Source: Aphis gossypii (Eukaryota > Arthropoda > Insecta > Hemiptera > Aphididae). From it: a stretch of 64,000 nucleotides of DNA. A program made the position numbers and the translations under genes. Shown here one piece after another: positions 23,110 through 35,362 of this stretch; positions within the stretch are counted from its first letter, which is position 1; each line of letters starts with the position of its first letter. Under the pieces are notes generated by a model. The model was given only the letters and a program-made list of their open reading frames with translations. It was not told the origin of the DNA and did no database searches. The stretch lies in NCBI RefSeq assembly GCF_020184175.1, contig NC_065531.1, positions 85,220,604 to 85,284,603 on the forward strand, in the 5' to 3' direction.

Positions 23110-25299
23110 TAATCATAACTAAGGGATTGCCAACTAATCAAAATCAGTAAAAAAAAATTTAAGAATTTCAATAAAAAATATATTATAATTAAATTTAACA
23201 ACTATGTCAATTAGTTAAACCAATATTCTATTCAGATCATAATACTATAATAGTAAACATAGACAAAATCATTTTAAAGCATGAAAATCAACAAAACCAT
23301 TGAGAGTAATAATTATATCGCGTATTACTATACTATAGTATTTATTTTTAATGGTAGTTAATATGCATATATAAGCTAGTAATAAAAATGTTTATTGAGT
23401 TTATTCGAATAAATAATTAAGTGAATAAAACGAGCCAAGGTTTAGTGATGCATATTGAAATATTGCATAGTGATTATAAATTACTATGATGACATTAGTA
23501 GACTACATACTATATACAATTATAAGCAGATAATAAACAAAACGAAAGAAAACTAAGAATATTATACAAAGAAACGATATGAATAATTAATAAAAATGTT
23601 AGTTAGAAGCATAATATGAATTTAAAATCTTAAACAAAGGCGAAAAAAGGTCATGTTGTGGCATTTGTTGTATAGAGTGCCAATACTTGTAATATGAAGT
23701 ATAAACGAGTTAGTAAGATACATTTTGCTGTAGGTGGAATGGAATATTAAAAATTGGAACAGATTGGTTGCAAAATATATATTATGTGTCGCTAAAATAT
23801 TGTATTTTTATTTGCGAAGGAGAGGATTGTCACAATAAAAAAGTCGAGGAAAACTAGTATATAGTATTTTGACTACAATACTAAAATATTAACATTAATA
23901 TTTGAATTACTGAATTACTTGTATTACTGTTAGAAGTATATTGTTTGTAATTTGTATTTTATTTGTATCCCGAGTTTTAATTGGAAATTATTGTACAAAT
24001 TTCACTTGCAAAATTTGGTTTTTTAAAATTCATTTTTAAAAAACACTTGATGACGTGATGAAGGGACTATATTATTTGAACAGATGCTCGGTTATTTCAT
24101 ACATTTATATTCAAGAATATTGGATACATTTTATACCAGCCTTGTCTGATTAACTTTATACCTAAATGTAAAGTAAATAATTTCATCTGTAATGGAATCG
24201 AATTTTTCAGGATTTTCTATATAAACTTCACTAATATTTATGTTTCATTGAGTTTCTTTAAATGAGCTTAACTTTGTGCATGCAATTTTAGGTGTATTTT
24301 TCTATTTATTATCTATACATTTTATCTGTTGGTTTTTATAACATTGATATGTTTGTTAGTATAGCGTATTTTACATAACGTTGTTTTGGGTAGAATGAGG
24401 TGTATTGATATTTTCAAATAAACCTATTTTATGTTGGAAATTATGATACAGATGTTACATACCTACCTCATTTTTCTTATACTGTAATTATATGATATAA
24501 AAACCAAAATATAGATTTTTGTTGTTTACAGCTTTATGAAAAATTATTTTTTAGTGTAATAATCAATAGGTTATTTGAGTGATTATCATTGGAACTAAAA
24601 AATGTATTTTTATTTCAGCTAAAAATGGAAACTATAGTCTATAAATTATTTTAGTAATTTTATGGAGAAATATATACATATTAATGTATTATGGACATCC
24701 ATAATCATTTAATTATACTACAGTTGTATTATTGTCTGGTCAAATGGGCATTTCCTTTAAAATACACATTTTTGTTTGAATCTGACATTAATTTTTAAAT
24801 TTTTTTTTAACAACGATTAGTAACTGTATAAATTTGTATATATCATACTATCATAATATCTTATAATATCTGATTTTGTATTACTAATTAAGTGCGTGCA
24901 TAATAAGTGGTTTAAAATATTTAATACAGTCGATAATCTTATACTTGTAATATTGTCATAAAAAAAAAATAAGATATAAAGTTATTCGTTGTTCTAAAAT
25001 TTAAAGTTTTGTGAATTAATAAAATAACAATATGCATATTTCTGCCTTTTCCCTCACTTATGTTACAAAAATCTGGTACAAAAACAAAACATTACAATTT
25101 TAATGTGTAGGTACTCCTAGATATATATATATATATAATATATACTTACCATAAAATCTATATTTTTACTATACTTCTGATATTACGAATAGCATCGGAA
25201 ATTAAAGTGTTATTTTATCAGGCAAACAAGTATCTTCAAATTAAGTGAATGATAATTCTGATAACTCGTTATATTATGCAATATACATATTATAAAAAG
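23110..25299. other. AT-rich non-coding stretch
   Basis: No open frame of note. A TA repeat lies at about 25118-25143 and a minus-strand GTAAGTATA donor-like site at about 25141-25149. Confidence 0.6.
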
Positions 25300-26107
25300 C
25301 TCCGTATACACAGCATGAGTTAGGGAAACGTCAATCAATCGCCACCACGATTTACATTGTGTTCTTGATCAGCAATCACTTAATATTTGTCGATTTGTTC
25401 AGTCAGCTATCAAACACAGTTTAAATCACCCCCGGCGACCTTAAGGATTTTTGTTTGATTTTTAAAAGACGTTGTTCAATATTGCTACAGCGACTTACGT
25501 AAATATTACATTTTATTTTCTCGACCGTATATATTGTAAGCGCGTGATAATCGGATGAATTTCGCTCGGAGCACGGTTCAATATGATGGTGCGTTGTGCG
25601 GCTTTTGCTATCACCTCCTGCGGAGACCGGTAATAAAGCGTTAAAACATTAAATTTTTTTTGCGCTATTTGATGTTTTTGCGATAAGAATTTTTTGCGTT
25701 TTTTGTCCGTTATTCTCGCTTTCTTTTGTCGTTGTCGTCGTATTATAAATAGGTAGGTACAAAGAATTATTTATTATTGTTGTAAAAAAAAATGAACACC
25801 AGTCTTCGGCAGCGGACGGCGGATGAGTAATGTGACGGTGCCACGTTTTTAACGTGAGTAGTGAGTACAAATTATTATTATGATTATGCGCGTCTGTTGT
25901 GTGCGTGTGTCGCGTGCCACGGTAAAAATTTGTCGAAAAACACGGTGGCGGTGGCGGCCCCGGAAGGGGATAGGTAACTACCACCGCGTTTAGGGTGAAT
26001 GGTTCCCGGTGCAGGCTGAATGGGTTGGGAGTGGTGGTGACGGCGGCCAGGTGCACGGCTTCACACGGGCGAGGTAAAAAAAAAATTGAATAAAAATAAT
26101 ACCAAAA

Positions 26108-26142
<35 letters not shown>

Positions 26143-26350
26143 GCGAGCAACGCACATTTTTGCCGACGGCTGCTGTGGAGTCGAGACTTATACGAGCTAC
26201 GGCAGACACACGACATGTGCTGCAGTTGTCGCCGGTAGTCGTGTTTGGCTCGTGTACGCGCGGTCGTTACCAGGTGTGCTCAGGTGGTGGTCAAATGCGC
26301 GAGGGGCAGCATATGGGGTCACTCGATTTTTGTATTATTATTATATTTTT
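25300..26350. other. Large GC/CpG-rich island, likely promoter region
   Basis: The island contains many CpG and GGTGGCGG-type runs in an otherwise AT-rich surrounding. A minus-strand frame of 186 codons (26209-25649) spans most of it, but it is made of His-Thr repeats from the microsatellite, Pro and Asn runs, and it lies in an A/C-rich strand where stop codons are rare, so I do not call it a gene. On the + strand, ATGGTGCGTTGTGCGGC at about 25585 leads to a possible donor CCG|GTAATA. The composition suits an unmethylated promoter, possibly with an untranslated first exon. Confidence 0.4.
26111..26140 (+). repeat. (TG)15 microsatellite
   Basis: Fifteen uninterrupted TG units. It produces spurious Cys-Val and His-Thr repeat frames on both strands. 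Confidence 0.95.
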
Positions 26351-26791
26351 TTTTTTTGCGTGGGGGAAGAAGGTCCAATTAAATTAATACAATTTACCAA
26401 AACTTTAACTTTAAAACATAATATTATTATTCCGTATTATTCTATATTATATTAACGATTGTATTATTGTTATTATTTTTTTTCTTTGTTATTTTTTGCG
26501 TTGTATTTTAAAACTAAAAAAAAATAAAAAAAAATGCCTTTTCCTTCCCCTTGCTTCTTACTCTACTCCTGCCTATTGTATGATATAATATGATATGATA
26601 TAATCGATAATACCTATACCGTTTTCAGACGTCAAAAACTCAAAATCGCTATTGTTGCATAATAATCATAATAATAATAATGATGATATTATAATAAGTA
26701 CGAGGTTTTAGAATAGGTGTACGCAAGGTGGTGAATATACGCAAAACGCAGTTAATATCATAATATCGCGACCATACTTCAATAATAATTG

Positions 26792-26805
26792 TGACGTCGA
26801 CGTCA
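26792..26805. promoter_or_regulatory. CRE-like palindrome TGACGTCGACGTCA
   Basis: A perfect 14-bp palindrome with two inverted TGACGT half sites, the core bound by CREB/ATF bZIP proteins. It lies 47 bp before the candidate start codon at 26852, so a promoter role is plausible. Binding is not shown. Confidence 0.4.
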
Positions 26806-26851
26806 TTGTGCCGACAACCGACTTCGTGTAGTTTTATCGCCGCCGCGAATT

Positions 26852-26993
26852 ATGAAATTGTTGTATATGCGTGACCGACTGGACGATTATTGTTTAACCT
26901 CTACCACCTCTCAGCCCTTTGGAATCTCCGTCACCCCCGCAATACCCAACAATCGTACCTTTATTATGTATGTATTATACTTATATGTTGACC
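26852..26993 (+). CDS. Candidate first coding exon
   Basis: ATG at 26852 has A at -3 and follows CGCCGCCGCG-rich DNA. The frame gives 47 codons starting MKLLYMRDRLDDYCLTSTT and reaches GACC|GTGAGTG, a good 5' splice site with GT at 26994. Without splicing the frame would end at 27076. The codon bias is neutral and the peptide is not recognised. The call rests on the start context, CpG-rich leader and donor. Confidence 0.2.
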
Positions 26994-27745
26994 GTGAGTG
27001 CATATTTTATGAAATCGTTCTGCGCATTAAAAGTATAGTAATAACCACTGCATTGGCTGCACGGTGGGTAGCCTAGGTATCACGCTACGATAATATTTCA
27101 ACGATTGTGTCTATTAAACCATTTTTACCACGTACATATCGATTAGTTTTAGTATTCGCGCAGTGATAACAATGATTAAAAAATGAGTTTTTGTACGTTG
27201 TAGTGCAATGCTTTGTTTTTTCCCCCTGTATTGCGTCGTGTCACGCAAAGACCTGAGACGTGGAATTTATTAGTTTGTCATGTCCTCTGAGAACAATTGA
27301 TTGGCTAGATATAGAAAAGTGTGAGCTAGATTTTAAAGGCTTATTCGTGAGCTGAATGTATTAAATGTTATTACAATACGTTTTTTTTTTATTATTATTA
27401 TTCTTATTTAATAACTGATAAAGCCCTTATAATATTCATTATTGTAATATTTATACGTAAATGGTATTTTGTTTATTATCACAAATTCACAAAGTCGGTG
27501 AAAAAAAAAATATACATTTTATATTAATATTATACCTGAAATGTGTTTTTTTTTTATCTGGGTATCTATATTTTTACATTTTTATTGTTCTTTTAAGAAA
27601 TGTATGCAAATTACAAAATGTACCTTTTTCATCCTTTGAATATAATAACTACGAGATAATTTTGTAGGTGCCTGCTCTACCTATAGTTAAAACATTATTA
27701 TCTAAACTTTGAATAAACTATTTGAATACCAGCTATTATAATACT
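26994..27745. other. Non-coding stretch after the CpG island
   Basis: AT content rises gradually. A mixed T-run lies near 27381. No gene seen. Confidence 0.5.
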
Positions 27746-27868
27746 GGGTTGCATAAAAATTTGATAAATTTAACGGCTCGTTAAAATGGACCGATCGTGG
27801 GTCATGGGTTACTACTTTCTACTTAATGCTTAAAGATCCGTTAAAGTTTAATGGACGTTTATGCAGCC
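27746..27868. mobile_element. MITE-like hairpin of about 123 bp
   Basis: The left end GGTTGCATAAA...TTTAACGGCTCGTTAAA pairs with the right end TTAAAGATCCGTTAAAG...TTTATGCAGCC over about 38 bp with some mismatches. The small size, inverted ends and lack of coding fit a miniature inverted-repeat element. No clear target duplication is seen. Confidence 0.55.
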
Positions 27869-28523
27869 TGAACTATTATGTAAAGAAAAGCTGAGAATAT
27901 TTATTTTATTTTATATTTTGTATATTTGTATGTGTTTGATGGTTTTTAGGAAAATATATTATACTAGTTTGAAGAGCTTACACAATATGACATGTCTACC
28001 AACACATGTCAAACAAAAAGCCCATAATATTATTTCGTATAATACATGACAAATATTTCTGAGTACAGAATTTGGTGCTATCTGTAGTTCAATACAGAAC
28101 GATTCGTTGTAGGTGTTCATATCCTAAACTCACTTAATATAGAATGTAGATAGGTTAACAAATACATGTATACATATTTTTTTATTCCGATTGATTTTGG
28201 TTGGTATCTAAATTTGACAGTTTACATTTGAATATGTAATTTTCCGTTTGTGAAATAAAAATAAGGTTACTAAAAAAATAGTGTTTTTTTTTTTATTGAA
28301 AATAAGATATGTAATTTTGAAAATTTATTTTTATTTAAATACATTTTTTTCTTTGATCAAAAATTCAAAACGTGACTTGTAGATTTTTTTGTATACCTAC
28401 TCACATTTTTTTTCTTTAAATCTGACAAAACGTAAAAGCACAATAAAACTGACATGACACCATGCAAAAAAACTCGATGCAAAATCGCATATCTTTGGTG
28501 CGACCACCATCCAATTTCTTTTC
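27869..28523. other. AT-rich stretch, probable 3' flank of the minus-strand exon
   Basis: For the minus strand, AATAAA occurs at 28329-28324 and 28297-28292, about 200 nt after the stop codon of the exon at 28525. No other gene seen. Confidence 0.45.
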
Positions 28524-28524
28524 G

Positions 28525-28713
28525 CTAAACTTTCATTTTGCCGATGAGACGTGACTGATTACCGTAGGATATATCATTATTTGTCAAGCTGTCGATACGC
28601 GGCAGGGGTGCAACTGCCAAAAATTGATATCGACCTATCGGAAAGGTACCGCCACCACCGGAATCGTTCACTTTATGAGATTTTGGTGACTTATAGGTAC
28701 TAGATAGATCCTT
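28525..28713 (-). CDS. Candidate terminal exon encoding a 62-residue C-terminus
   Basis: The minus strand is open for 62 codons between stops and ends at TAG (28525-28527). It carries no useful ATG, so it must be a spliced exon if real. The peptide is clearly protein-like: KDLSSTYKSPKSHKVND, then four glycines, then TFPIGRYQFLAVAPLPRID, then SLTNNDISYGNQSRLIGKMK plus one residue. The + strand has stops in all three frames over the same DNA, so this is not a shadow. Possible acceptors are CTATCTAG ending at 28702 and GAAAG ending at 28713, neither with a long pyrimidine tract. Polyadenylation signals follow at about 200 nt. The family is not recognised. Upstream exons would lie to the right. 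Confidence 0.45.
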   Translation of the reverse strand, partial: KDLSSTYKSPKSHKVNDSGGGGTFPIGRYQFLAVAPLPRIDSLTNNDISYGNQSRLIGKMKV

Positions 28714-30120
28714 TCAGATACCGAAAGTATCTTTTCTAAAAGAATTGATTAGATTCTTAAATATAGTTGGCACTCACTACTGTGTTAACGGGCTTGTATT
28801 TTAGCAGCACATTGACTTAAAAACAAAATAGATACTTATATTATACATTTTTAACGCTCTGACAAAAAGTTGTCTGTTATATTACTATGGTTATGAGTTC
28901 ATTATGGTACATGCGTATAATATTATAATGTATAATAAATACCTACATTAAGCCGCTTTAATGTTATAATTAAATTAAAACACTATTGTTGTTTATACGC
29001 ATTTTAACGTCGTGCCGTCGCATCGTGGGGATATACTATATAAGGCCGTGAGTCGGTGTGCGATAATACGAAATAACTCGTAATTTTCCCACTGACCTTA
29101 TAAATATTTCCCTTTTGGTAAATTATATACGAATATATTAAACGAAAATTATGGGACTTAAAATACTTATGTTAAAATTATTGTTGTTAACAATATATTT
29201 TCTAAAAAGATAATAGAACATTTTCATCAGAAATGTATTTATATTTTTTATGATTCAACTCTAAGTTTCTTTTAAATTGTTTGATATATTATTTTATATT
29301 TATAATTAACTCATTATTTTTTATTATCAATGATATCATTAAAATGATTTATTATTAATATTATTTTTATTATTGTTAGCAAATATAATAGTAGACATAA
29401 TTAGGTAGGTATTGTGTTTGTAGTATTTAATATACTTTGTATTATTTGTATGATAATGTTATAGTTATATATTAATTTATTTATCTGATTATATTCATAC
29501 TGTTATATTTTAAAGCTACGACAAAGTTTAATTGTTTTATATTTATATACCTAGGTTAATAAATGTTATAATTACCTTTTTAATATCAAATAATCCACAT
29601 TTCTAATTAATAAATACTAAAATAAGAAGTTTTAATTTTAGCAATTCATTTTTCTTAAAATATTATTTTTATAACCAATCTAAATCAATAATTATTTATT
29701 ATGAATTATGATTGTTGATAAATATCAGAACATTTAGAAATTATTTATTGCATCTCAATCATCTTTTAACATTATATTTATTAGCTGTATAAAATCATAT
29801 TATAATACCATCAAAACTTAAAATATGTGTGGTTCTTAATTAGTCATAATAATCTATTTTTTATGTGATTTATCTGCGTTATTATTGATACAATATTTTT
29901 TTTATCGAATAAATTCTATTTGGTAGTATAGGTATAGAATTATTATTAAACCTACCCAAATATTCAAATTTTGGTTTTATTTTCTCTTGTTTGTTATCAT
30001 GGAAATTGAATTAGATTTATTATTCTTGAGTATTTGTGGTAAATTTTTTACCCTAAGTCGTTAGCATAGAAATAACTGTATAATTACACTGTGCTCAACT
30101 AGAAACCCTTTTATTTTTAT
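28714..30120. other. AT-rich stretch, nothing identified
   Basis: Only chance frames. If the exon at 28525 is real this is intron. Confidence 0.55.
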
Positions 30121-30139
30121 TTATATATATATATATATT
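30121..30139. repeat. (TA)n microsatellite
   Basis: About nine TA units ahead of a long pyrimidine tract. Confidence 0.85.
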
Positions 30140-30198
30140 ATATGTACGCATATCTTAAATATTTCTCTATTTCTCTCCTTTGTTTCTGTCCCGGTTAG

Positions 30199-30374
30199 TA
30201 CCAATTTGATGTTACTAAACCAGGCTGAGTGTATTTGGTTATGGTGCCACCGCTGTTGGGTATTCCATTTACGTTTCGCTGCACTTTTGGTGGTTTAAAG
30301 ACAATTTTCTTTACGGTTCATGTACAAACATGTTTTGTTGTTTTTTTCGCATTGCAGTTGATAGAGTAGATTTG
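30199..30374 (+). other. Candidate 176-nt exon, probably non-coding or carrying a 42-aa small ORF
   Basis: A long pyrimidine tract (about 30160-30190, TTTCTCTCCTTTGTTTCTGT) leads to GGTTAG at 30198, one of the best 3' splice sites in the window, and TTTG|GTGAGT follows at 30375. No frame is open across the whole segment. Inside it, ATG at 30241 (G at -3, G at +4) encodes 42 hydrophobic residues starting MVPPLLGIPFTFRCTFGGLK and ending at 30369. Confidence 0.25.
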
Positions 30375-32344
30375 GTGAGTAGGAGCGATAGTTTTGGTAG
30401 CTAATTGGTGCCCTCTTGACACACCAATGAGTTGATATTATTGTATTGGTGGTGTGCCAAGTGTGCGGTAGTGGCGATCGATTCATCTCCTTCTTTAATG
30501 CGATTTCTTTCCACTATAGTGTATAGTATACCCACGGCAATTTTTATTCACAATAAATCTCTGTAAATTGACGAAAAATCGAAAGTGGGAAAACAACCGC
30601 GTGCTAAACAATGTTTGAACTAAATCGGAATACTCGTAAAAAAATAATCAACTATTTAAGTTATAGTTTTGGTAGGATTTGAGTGGATGTGGTAGAATTG
30701 TTTACCGATCACTGATTCTTCTGACTTTATCCGGCCCCTTTACAACTTACTGTCACGTCACGGTCGTTTCAGCTGTGTTTGTGAAAGAATAAACAGTAGA
30801 CCATCACGCGATCCCGATTTATTTAATTCGTGAATTTATTATAGAGAAAGATATATAGATAAATATTCCCCAATCATCGGAGATTTTCAGCTAAGAGAAA
30901 ATTATCAAAGATGGTTGTTAAATTTCAAAATGATTATTACTTCTTTAATATGAACAATCTCCAAAATAACATTAAGTACCTACTTAAATCTAATATTAAA
31001 TAATGAATATGTAATACAAAGGGGAACAAAAATATCATCATAGACAAATTAAAATAATATGTTAGTACAATATAATATAGGCGTAAAATAATGGTATATA
31101 AATTCAGTCGTTTCATGTGAAACTGAATTGATTATTAATATATTTATAAATTATCGTTAGTTTTTTGTTTAATGCTTCATATATTGCACATATAATACAT
31201 AATACTCAAGTTTTTTGAACCTTGCAATTTGACTGACAATAATTTTGATCCTACTGGCTAAATCATAAATCTACAGTATACTCCTTAGTCACCTTTGCTC
31301 CTTAAATTATAATTTATCATCATGTCTTCATTTTTATCTCGAGCAACATAGAATGATTTTTTTACATCAATGGTTATTATGAACTGTAACGTTACATAAT
31401 TCATGCATTGTTTCAGTAACATTTTTTATACTTACATTTTTATAAAGATATATCATCAGGTTACCAGGGCGTAATTATTGTACATTTAAACTATGGAAGT
31501 GCATTTGAATGGGAGATTAAAACTTTTCTGTGATTAGAATTGGAAACCGTGGCTTATCTTTTGCTGCTTAAATCATTAAAACATTTCACGAAAAAATCAT
31601 TTATTCTACTGTAGTTGCACAACTATTTCAATATAGCAATTTTAAAACCTTTTTTGTTATACCAGTTATGATTACAATTATGTTTCACCTTAAACTCCTT
31701 AAATATCATGTCTTACGAATACAGTTTTTATAAATTGTTTAAAGTAATATAATTTAAAAAGTTGATAGGTGCAGCTTGTTTTATTTCTTATGTTTGTATG
31801 CTTGGTGATCATTTGATGTGTGGTAATGTGTGTGGTTAGTGTAAAAAAATCGATTTTTAAACATTTTAGGAGCAGCGCGTTATAAAATACCTAATTGTAA
31901 TCGTAAATATAAACATAAATAACTACTATATTTTATAAATATTCTGCATTAAATTTTAAATATATTTTTATTAATACATAATATGTTTTTTTAAAAAACT
32001 CCGGATATATCTATGTCATCGTTTATTATTTTTTATAAAAAATTATATTACAAAATTTAATGTACACCATAGTAAAGTATAGCTTTTAAACGATTATACT
32101 TCACCTAACCAGCTATATTATCATTCCGTGTGTATATTGTGTGCTGCAAACTCTGAAGGCGTTCATTAAATTATGTTTTTGTACCTACACGGTTAATTTT
32201 TTTATCTGGTAATTTTAATTAAAAATAAACAGATTTGATTTTCATTAAATCCGCTCTGTAGATCACTGCTTCGCGTGCGTACCTTTAAATATTGTCATAT
32301 CTTGTCAGTATGAGATTTATTTTATATTCTACTCCTGCGTATAG
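30375..32344. other. Non-coding stretch
   Basis: The edge of the island continues to about 30600, then AT-rich DNA follows. A minus-strand 63-codon frame at 30486-30295 lacks coding bias. No gene seen. Confidence 0.55.
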
Positions 32345-32546
32345 AACGAGAAAGGCAGAGTGAAATATTTTTTATAAATGACTCTCGACAGTGGTGGCGG
32401 TGTTTGCGGCGGCGGGAAATGGTGAATAACATATGCACGCCGTCGTCGACGACGGCGTATCGGCGGCGACGTGGGTCTACAGTCACGTTTGGCGGCGTCG
32501 CTTCTGGTCTTTACACCGAAACCGGCTGCGTGTCGGTGTTATGGCG
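32345..32546 (+). CDS. Candidate internal exon in a very GC-rich island
   Basis: One frame is open for 80 codons from 32314 to the TAA at 32554. Inside it, a pyrimidine-rich acceptor CTCCTGCGTATAG ends at 32344 and ATGGCG|GTATGA gives a donor at 32547, defining a 202-nt exon that stays open. The peptide includes RERQSEIFFINDSRQWW and STVTFGGVASGLYTETG. About half the codons start with a purine, which is not discriminating. The minus strand is also open for 43 codons, as expected in GC-rich DNA. The alternative is a promoter CpG island with no coding role. Confidence 0.2.
32437..32458. other. Perfect 22-bp palindrome
   Basis: The half sequence ACGCCGTCGTC is followed by its exact reverse complement. 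It can form a cruciform or bind a dimeric factor. It sits in the centre of the GC-rich island. Confidence 0.9.
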
Positions 32547-32749
32547 GTATGAGTAAGGGAGGGGGCGCAGCCACCGTCGACGCCCGACCACCAGGCGCAC
32601 TCGTGCTTCCGCATAAAGTACACTAATTTAAAACCCATCGCTCGTCCTAGGTGTATCAAAATTTATTATTATTTTTTTTTTCTCCAAACCATACCAACTG
32701 TTCGGTTTGCGTTATTATAATATAATACAAACAGTAGTATTAAAAAAAA

Positions 32750-32780
32750 AAAATAAAAATAATAATAATAATAATAAAAA
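32750..32780. repeat. (AAT)n microsatellite
   Basis: About seven AAT units following an A-run. A second (AAT)n array of about eight units lies at 33158-33182. Confidence 0.85.
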
Positions 32781-32927
32781 TGTTGAATACAATCATAAAC
32801 GACGCGTGTCCACCTCTACGGTGACCAGAATAAATTACACAATGCATGAATCGTATATACCTAGTCAAATCCCCGACGTCGTAAACTCTATCATATATAC
32901 CTATATACCTATCTATTATATGCCCTG

Positions 32928-32990
32928 TATGTATATTGTATGTATATATGTATGTATGAATGTATGTGTGTGTATGTGTGTGTGTACACG
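32928..32990. repeat. Degenerate TATG/TGTG microsatellite
   Basis: Mixed TATG and TG units (GTATGTGTGTGTATGTGTGTG). It creates spurious frames around 32707-33134. Confidence 0.8.
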
Positions 32991-33134
32991 CTATATAGAC
33001 GGTATACAGTAAACGTGATGGATTTCAGTTTGTATATATATTTTATACAACGTTATCATATTATCTCTATTGAGGATTTCGGCTGCCGCAGTGATGACGG
33101 CGTGGTGAAACCCTCCGGATCTCGTCGTGCATAA

Positions 33135-33294
33135 CAATTATTATTTTTACTAGAAATAATAATAATAATAATAATAATAAAAAACACCAGAGTGACTGTC
33201 AAGTTTTTAAGCGCCTGGAGTACTGTTATGCTGGTTGTTAGGTATTCATCTCACGGATCCGCGGTAAATTAAAAAAGAAATATATATATAAGTA
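33135..33294. other. Non-coding, with an (AAT)n array
   Basis: AAT array at 33158-33182 and TA repeat near 33280. Nothing else. Confidence 0.5.
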
Positions 33295-33378
33295 TTATGT
33301 ACAACCATCACCGCCTCCGCATCCATCGTCACATCCTATGATATCCATAGGATCATGTTCGCCGACCATTTGGGACAT
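33295..33378 (-). CDS. Candidate Gly/Asp/Cys-rich small ORF of 27 residues
   Basis: ATG at 33378 encodes MSQMVGEHDPMDIIGCDD followed by GCGGGDGCT and TAA at 33295. The Cys-Gly-Asp pattern is unlike the usual frames in this DNA. The same frame is open ten codons further upstream. It may be a microprotein or the end of an exon. No splice site supports it. Confidence 0.15.
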   Translation of the reverse strand: MSQMVGEHDPMDIIGCDDGCGGGDGCT

Positions 33379-35362
33379 AAAGATTACTGTCCGCACTCTA
33401 CTACTACGTCACTGCTATGCACAATAATCTCCCACTATCTCAACCGTTTTCAACGGACGTATAATTTAATACGTCAACTCACCATATAGACGTGTAAGCG
33501 GGGTGTGGACGCGAATAACGTAAGGAGGAACCCGCAAGGGTATGATGGTTGTAGGAATAAATACTGGGTGGACGGGCAGTGATGGTTAGCAAAATATAGA
33601 CCCAAGAAAAGCCACGGACTGCCGTCATCAAATATGAACGTAGACCTCCCTTGTGGATAGATGGGAGAGAATTTCGGCTGGCCTCTACCGCTCCATCGCC
33701 AGGCCGTGATAAGGAAGGTGGATGGACCTTTCAAAAAATGAAATATTGTTACGTTTCGGTTTTTCATAATAAAAATACACACTACACCACACCGACACAC
33801 ACGTGCGGTCATGCGTTCGTAATATATATATTATATATATATATTTGTGCTTTTCCGGGTTCAATTTGTTGTTTGCGTTGTCTGCCGCCCAAAACTTCAT
33901 AGTGGTGAATGAGAAAATCGCTATAATACATTTGCCACATTATTAGTAATAAACCTGTCGTTCTCGTCCGAATATCCATAAATCTCAATCAGCTATGTTC
34001 ACTGTTGCCGTCCTTCTATAATATGTTTACTATTATTACTATTATTACTTTTAGACTAAAGATAAAGGCCAAAAATAAATTCTAAGTTCTAAAAATATAA
34101 TCGACAACTATTAAATTTTAGATTATAGAAATAGTTATGAATCATAAAAATTATTTTTAAAATATATATTTTTGAGTTTTCAAAAAAAAAATATTATCGA
34201 TAAGATATTTTTCAAAGATGTTGATAAAATTCTTATGGTGTTAGTCTTTAACTAGCATCTATTATTTTTATTTGTTTATAATTGTGTAGTTTAATATAAA
34301 ATATTATTCATACGTCATGATGCATGTTTATAAATTTCCAATATATTTGTACAAAATTATTAAAACACAGATATTATTAATTTTTCGTATTTTGTTTGTT
34401 TTTCTGTTTAATATATTATATCAACTAAATTATCGTGTCTTATTTATATGTAAAAGTACATAATATAATGATTCAATTTTTTAATAATGAGTCGTTAAAT
34501 ATTTTTTTAAATTAACCGTGTGTGTACAATAAGGACACGCTATGTATGAATATTAAAAATCGTATATGTATAATTAAAATCCACCTGGCTGGTTTTACAT
34601 TAATAACATTGTTTTAATTATATTTTCGTAAAAATAAATATAATATTATAAACTATAAAATAATTTTACTGAATATTTTAATTTTTAATTATCTATTACA
34701 TGCTGTATAATATCTAACGTACACGTTTTTATTTTAGATTTGTAATATTATAACGTACTTTATTGTAATATTATTTTAACTTTAGCTATCATAATTAATT
34801 AATTTACTTATTAATTGTATTTAATTTTATTTAACTGATGTATAATATTTTAAAGTTAAATTAATAGTTGTATTTTCCAAGATCTTAGAGTATTGATAAT
34901 ATTTTAAATTTAAACGCCATGAAAGATTTATTTAAAATTGTGTTTGTTGAATAATTCTATTTTGATGTAAACTTAACAGACTATTATTATTTACCACCGT
35001 AATGTATACTAATCTTTGGTATTAAAACTTACTAATTTATCATCGTTAATTCACTTCCTACGTAAATAGAGTATGCGTAATATTCTTCATTGTTCTAAAT
35101 ATTATTTAGCTTAGTTATTGTGCTTATAATAATTTTTGGTTCGTATTGTAATGTGAGTTTATAGTTAGTTTTATGTAACATTTTATCAAAATAGTTTTTT
35201 TTTCATGGTTGTTTAATAGTAATAGTTATTTAATAACTTGTGAATTTTATTTTATTTATTATTTTGTTTATCATAAGTCTATATTGGACATTATCAACTT
35301 GAAAAGTATGATCTTCATGAATATATTATTGTACATAATATGACCTATACTTATAAGTATGT
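33379..35362. other. Mixed stretch: moderately GC-rich to 33900, then AT-rich
   Basis: A minus-strand 112-codon frame (33812-33474) and + strand frames at 33651 overlap in DNA that is open on both strands. None has codon bias or recognisable motifs, so no gene is called. A TA palindrome lies at about 33823-33846. TATCGATA occurs at 34195. Confidence 0.5.

Noticed and set aside
25649..26209. 186-codon minus-strand frame
   Set aside because: Made of His-Thr repeats from the TG microsatellite plus Pro, Thr and Asn runs in an A/C-rich strand where stops are rare; no domain or splice support.
26112..26455. Cys-Val-rich + strand frames
   Set aside because: Created by the (TG)15 microsatellite; they need GTG starts.
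32928..33134. Frames through the TATG/TGTG repeat
   Set aside because: Low-complexity translation of a microsatellite; the last 20 codons look better but have no start or acceptor of their own.
33850..33875. GGTTCAA resembling a tRNA B box
   Set aside because: No matching A box, stems or anticodon loop around it. No tRNA found elsewhere by eye.
33474..33902. 112-codon minus-strand and 83-codon + strand frames
   Set aside because: They overlap on opposite strands with no codon bias, motif or splice sites.
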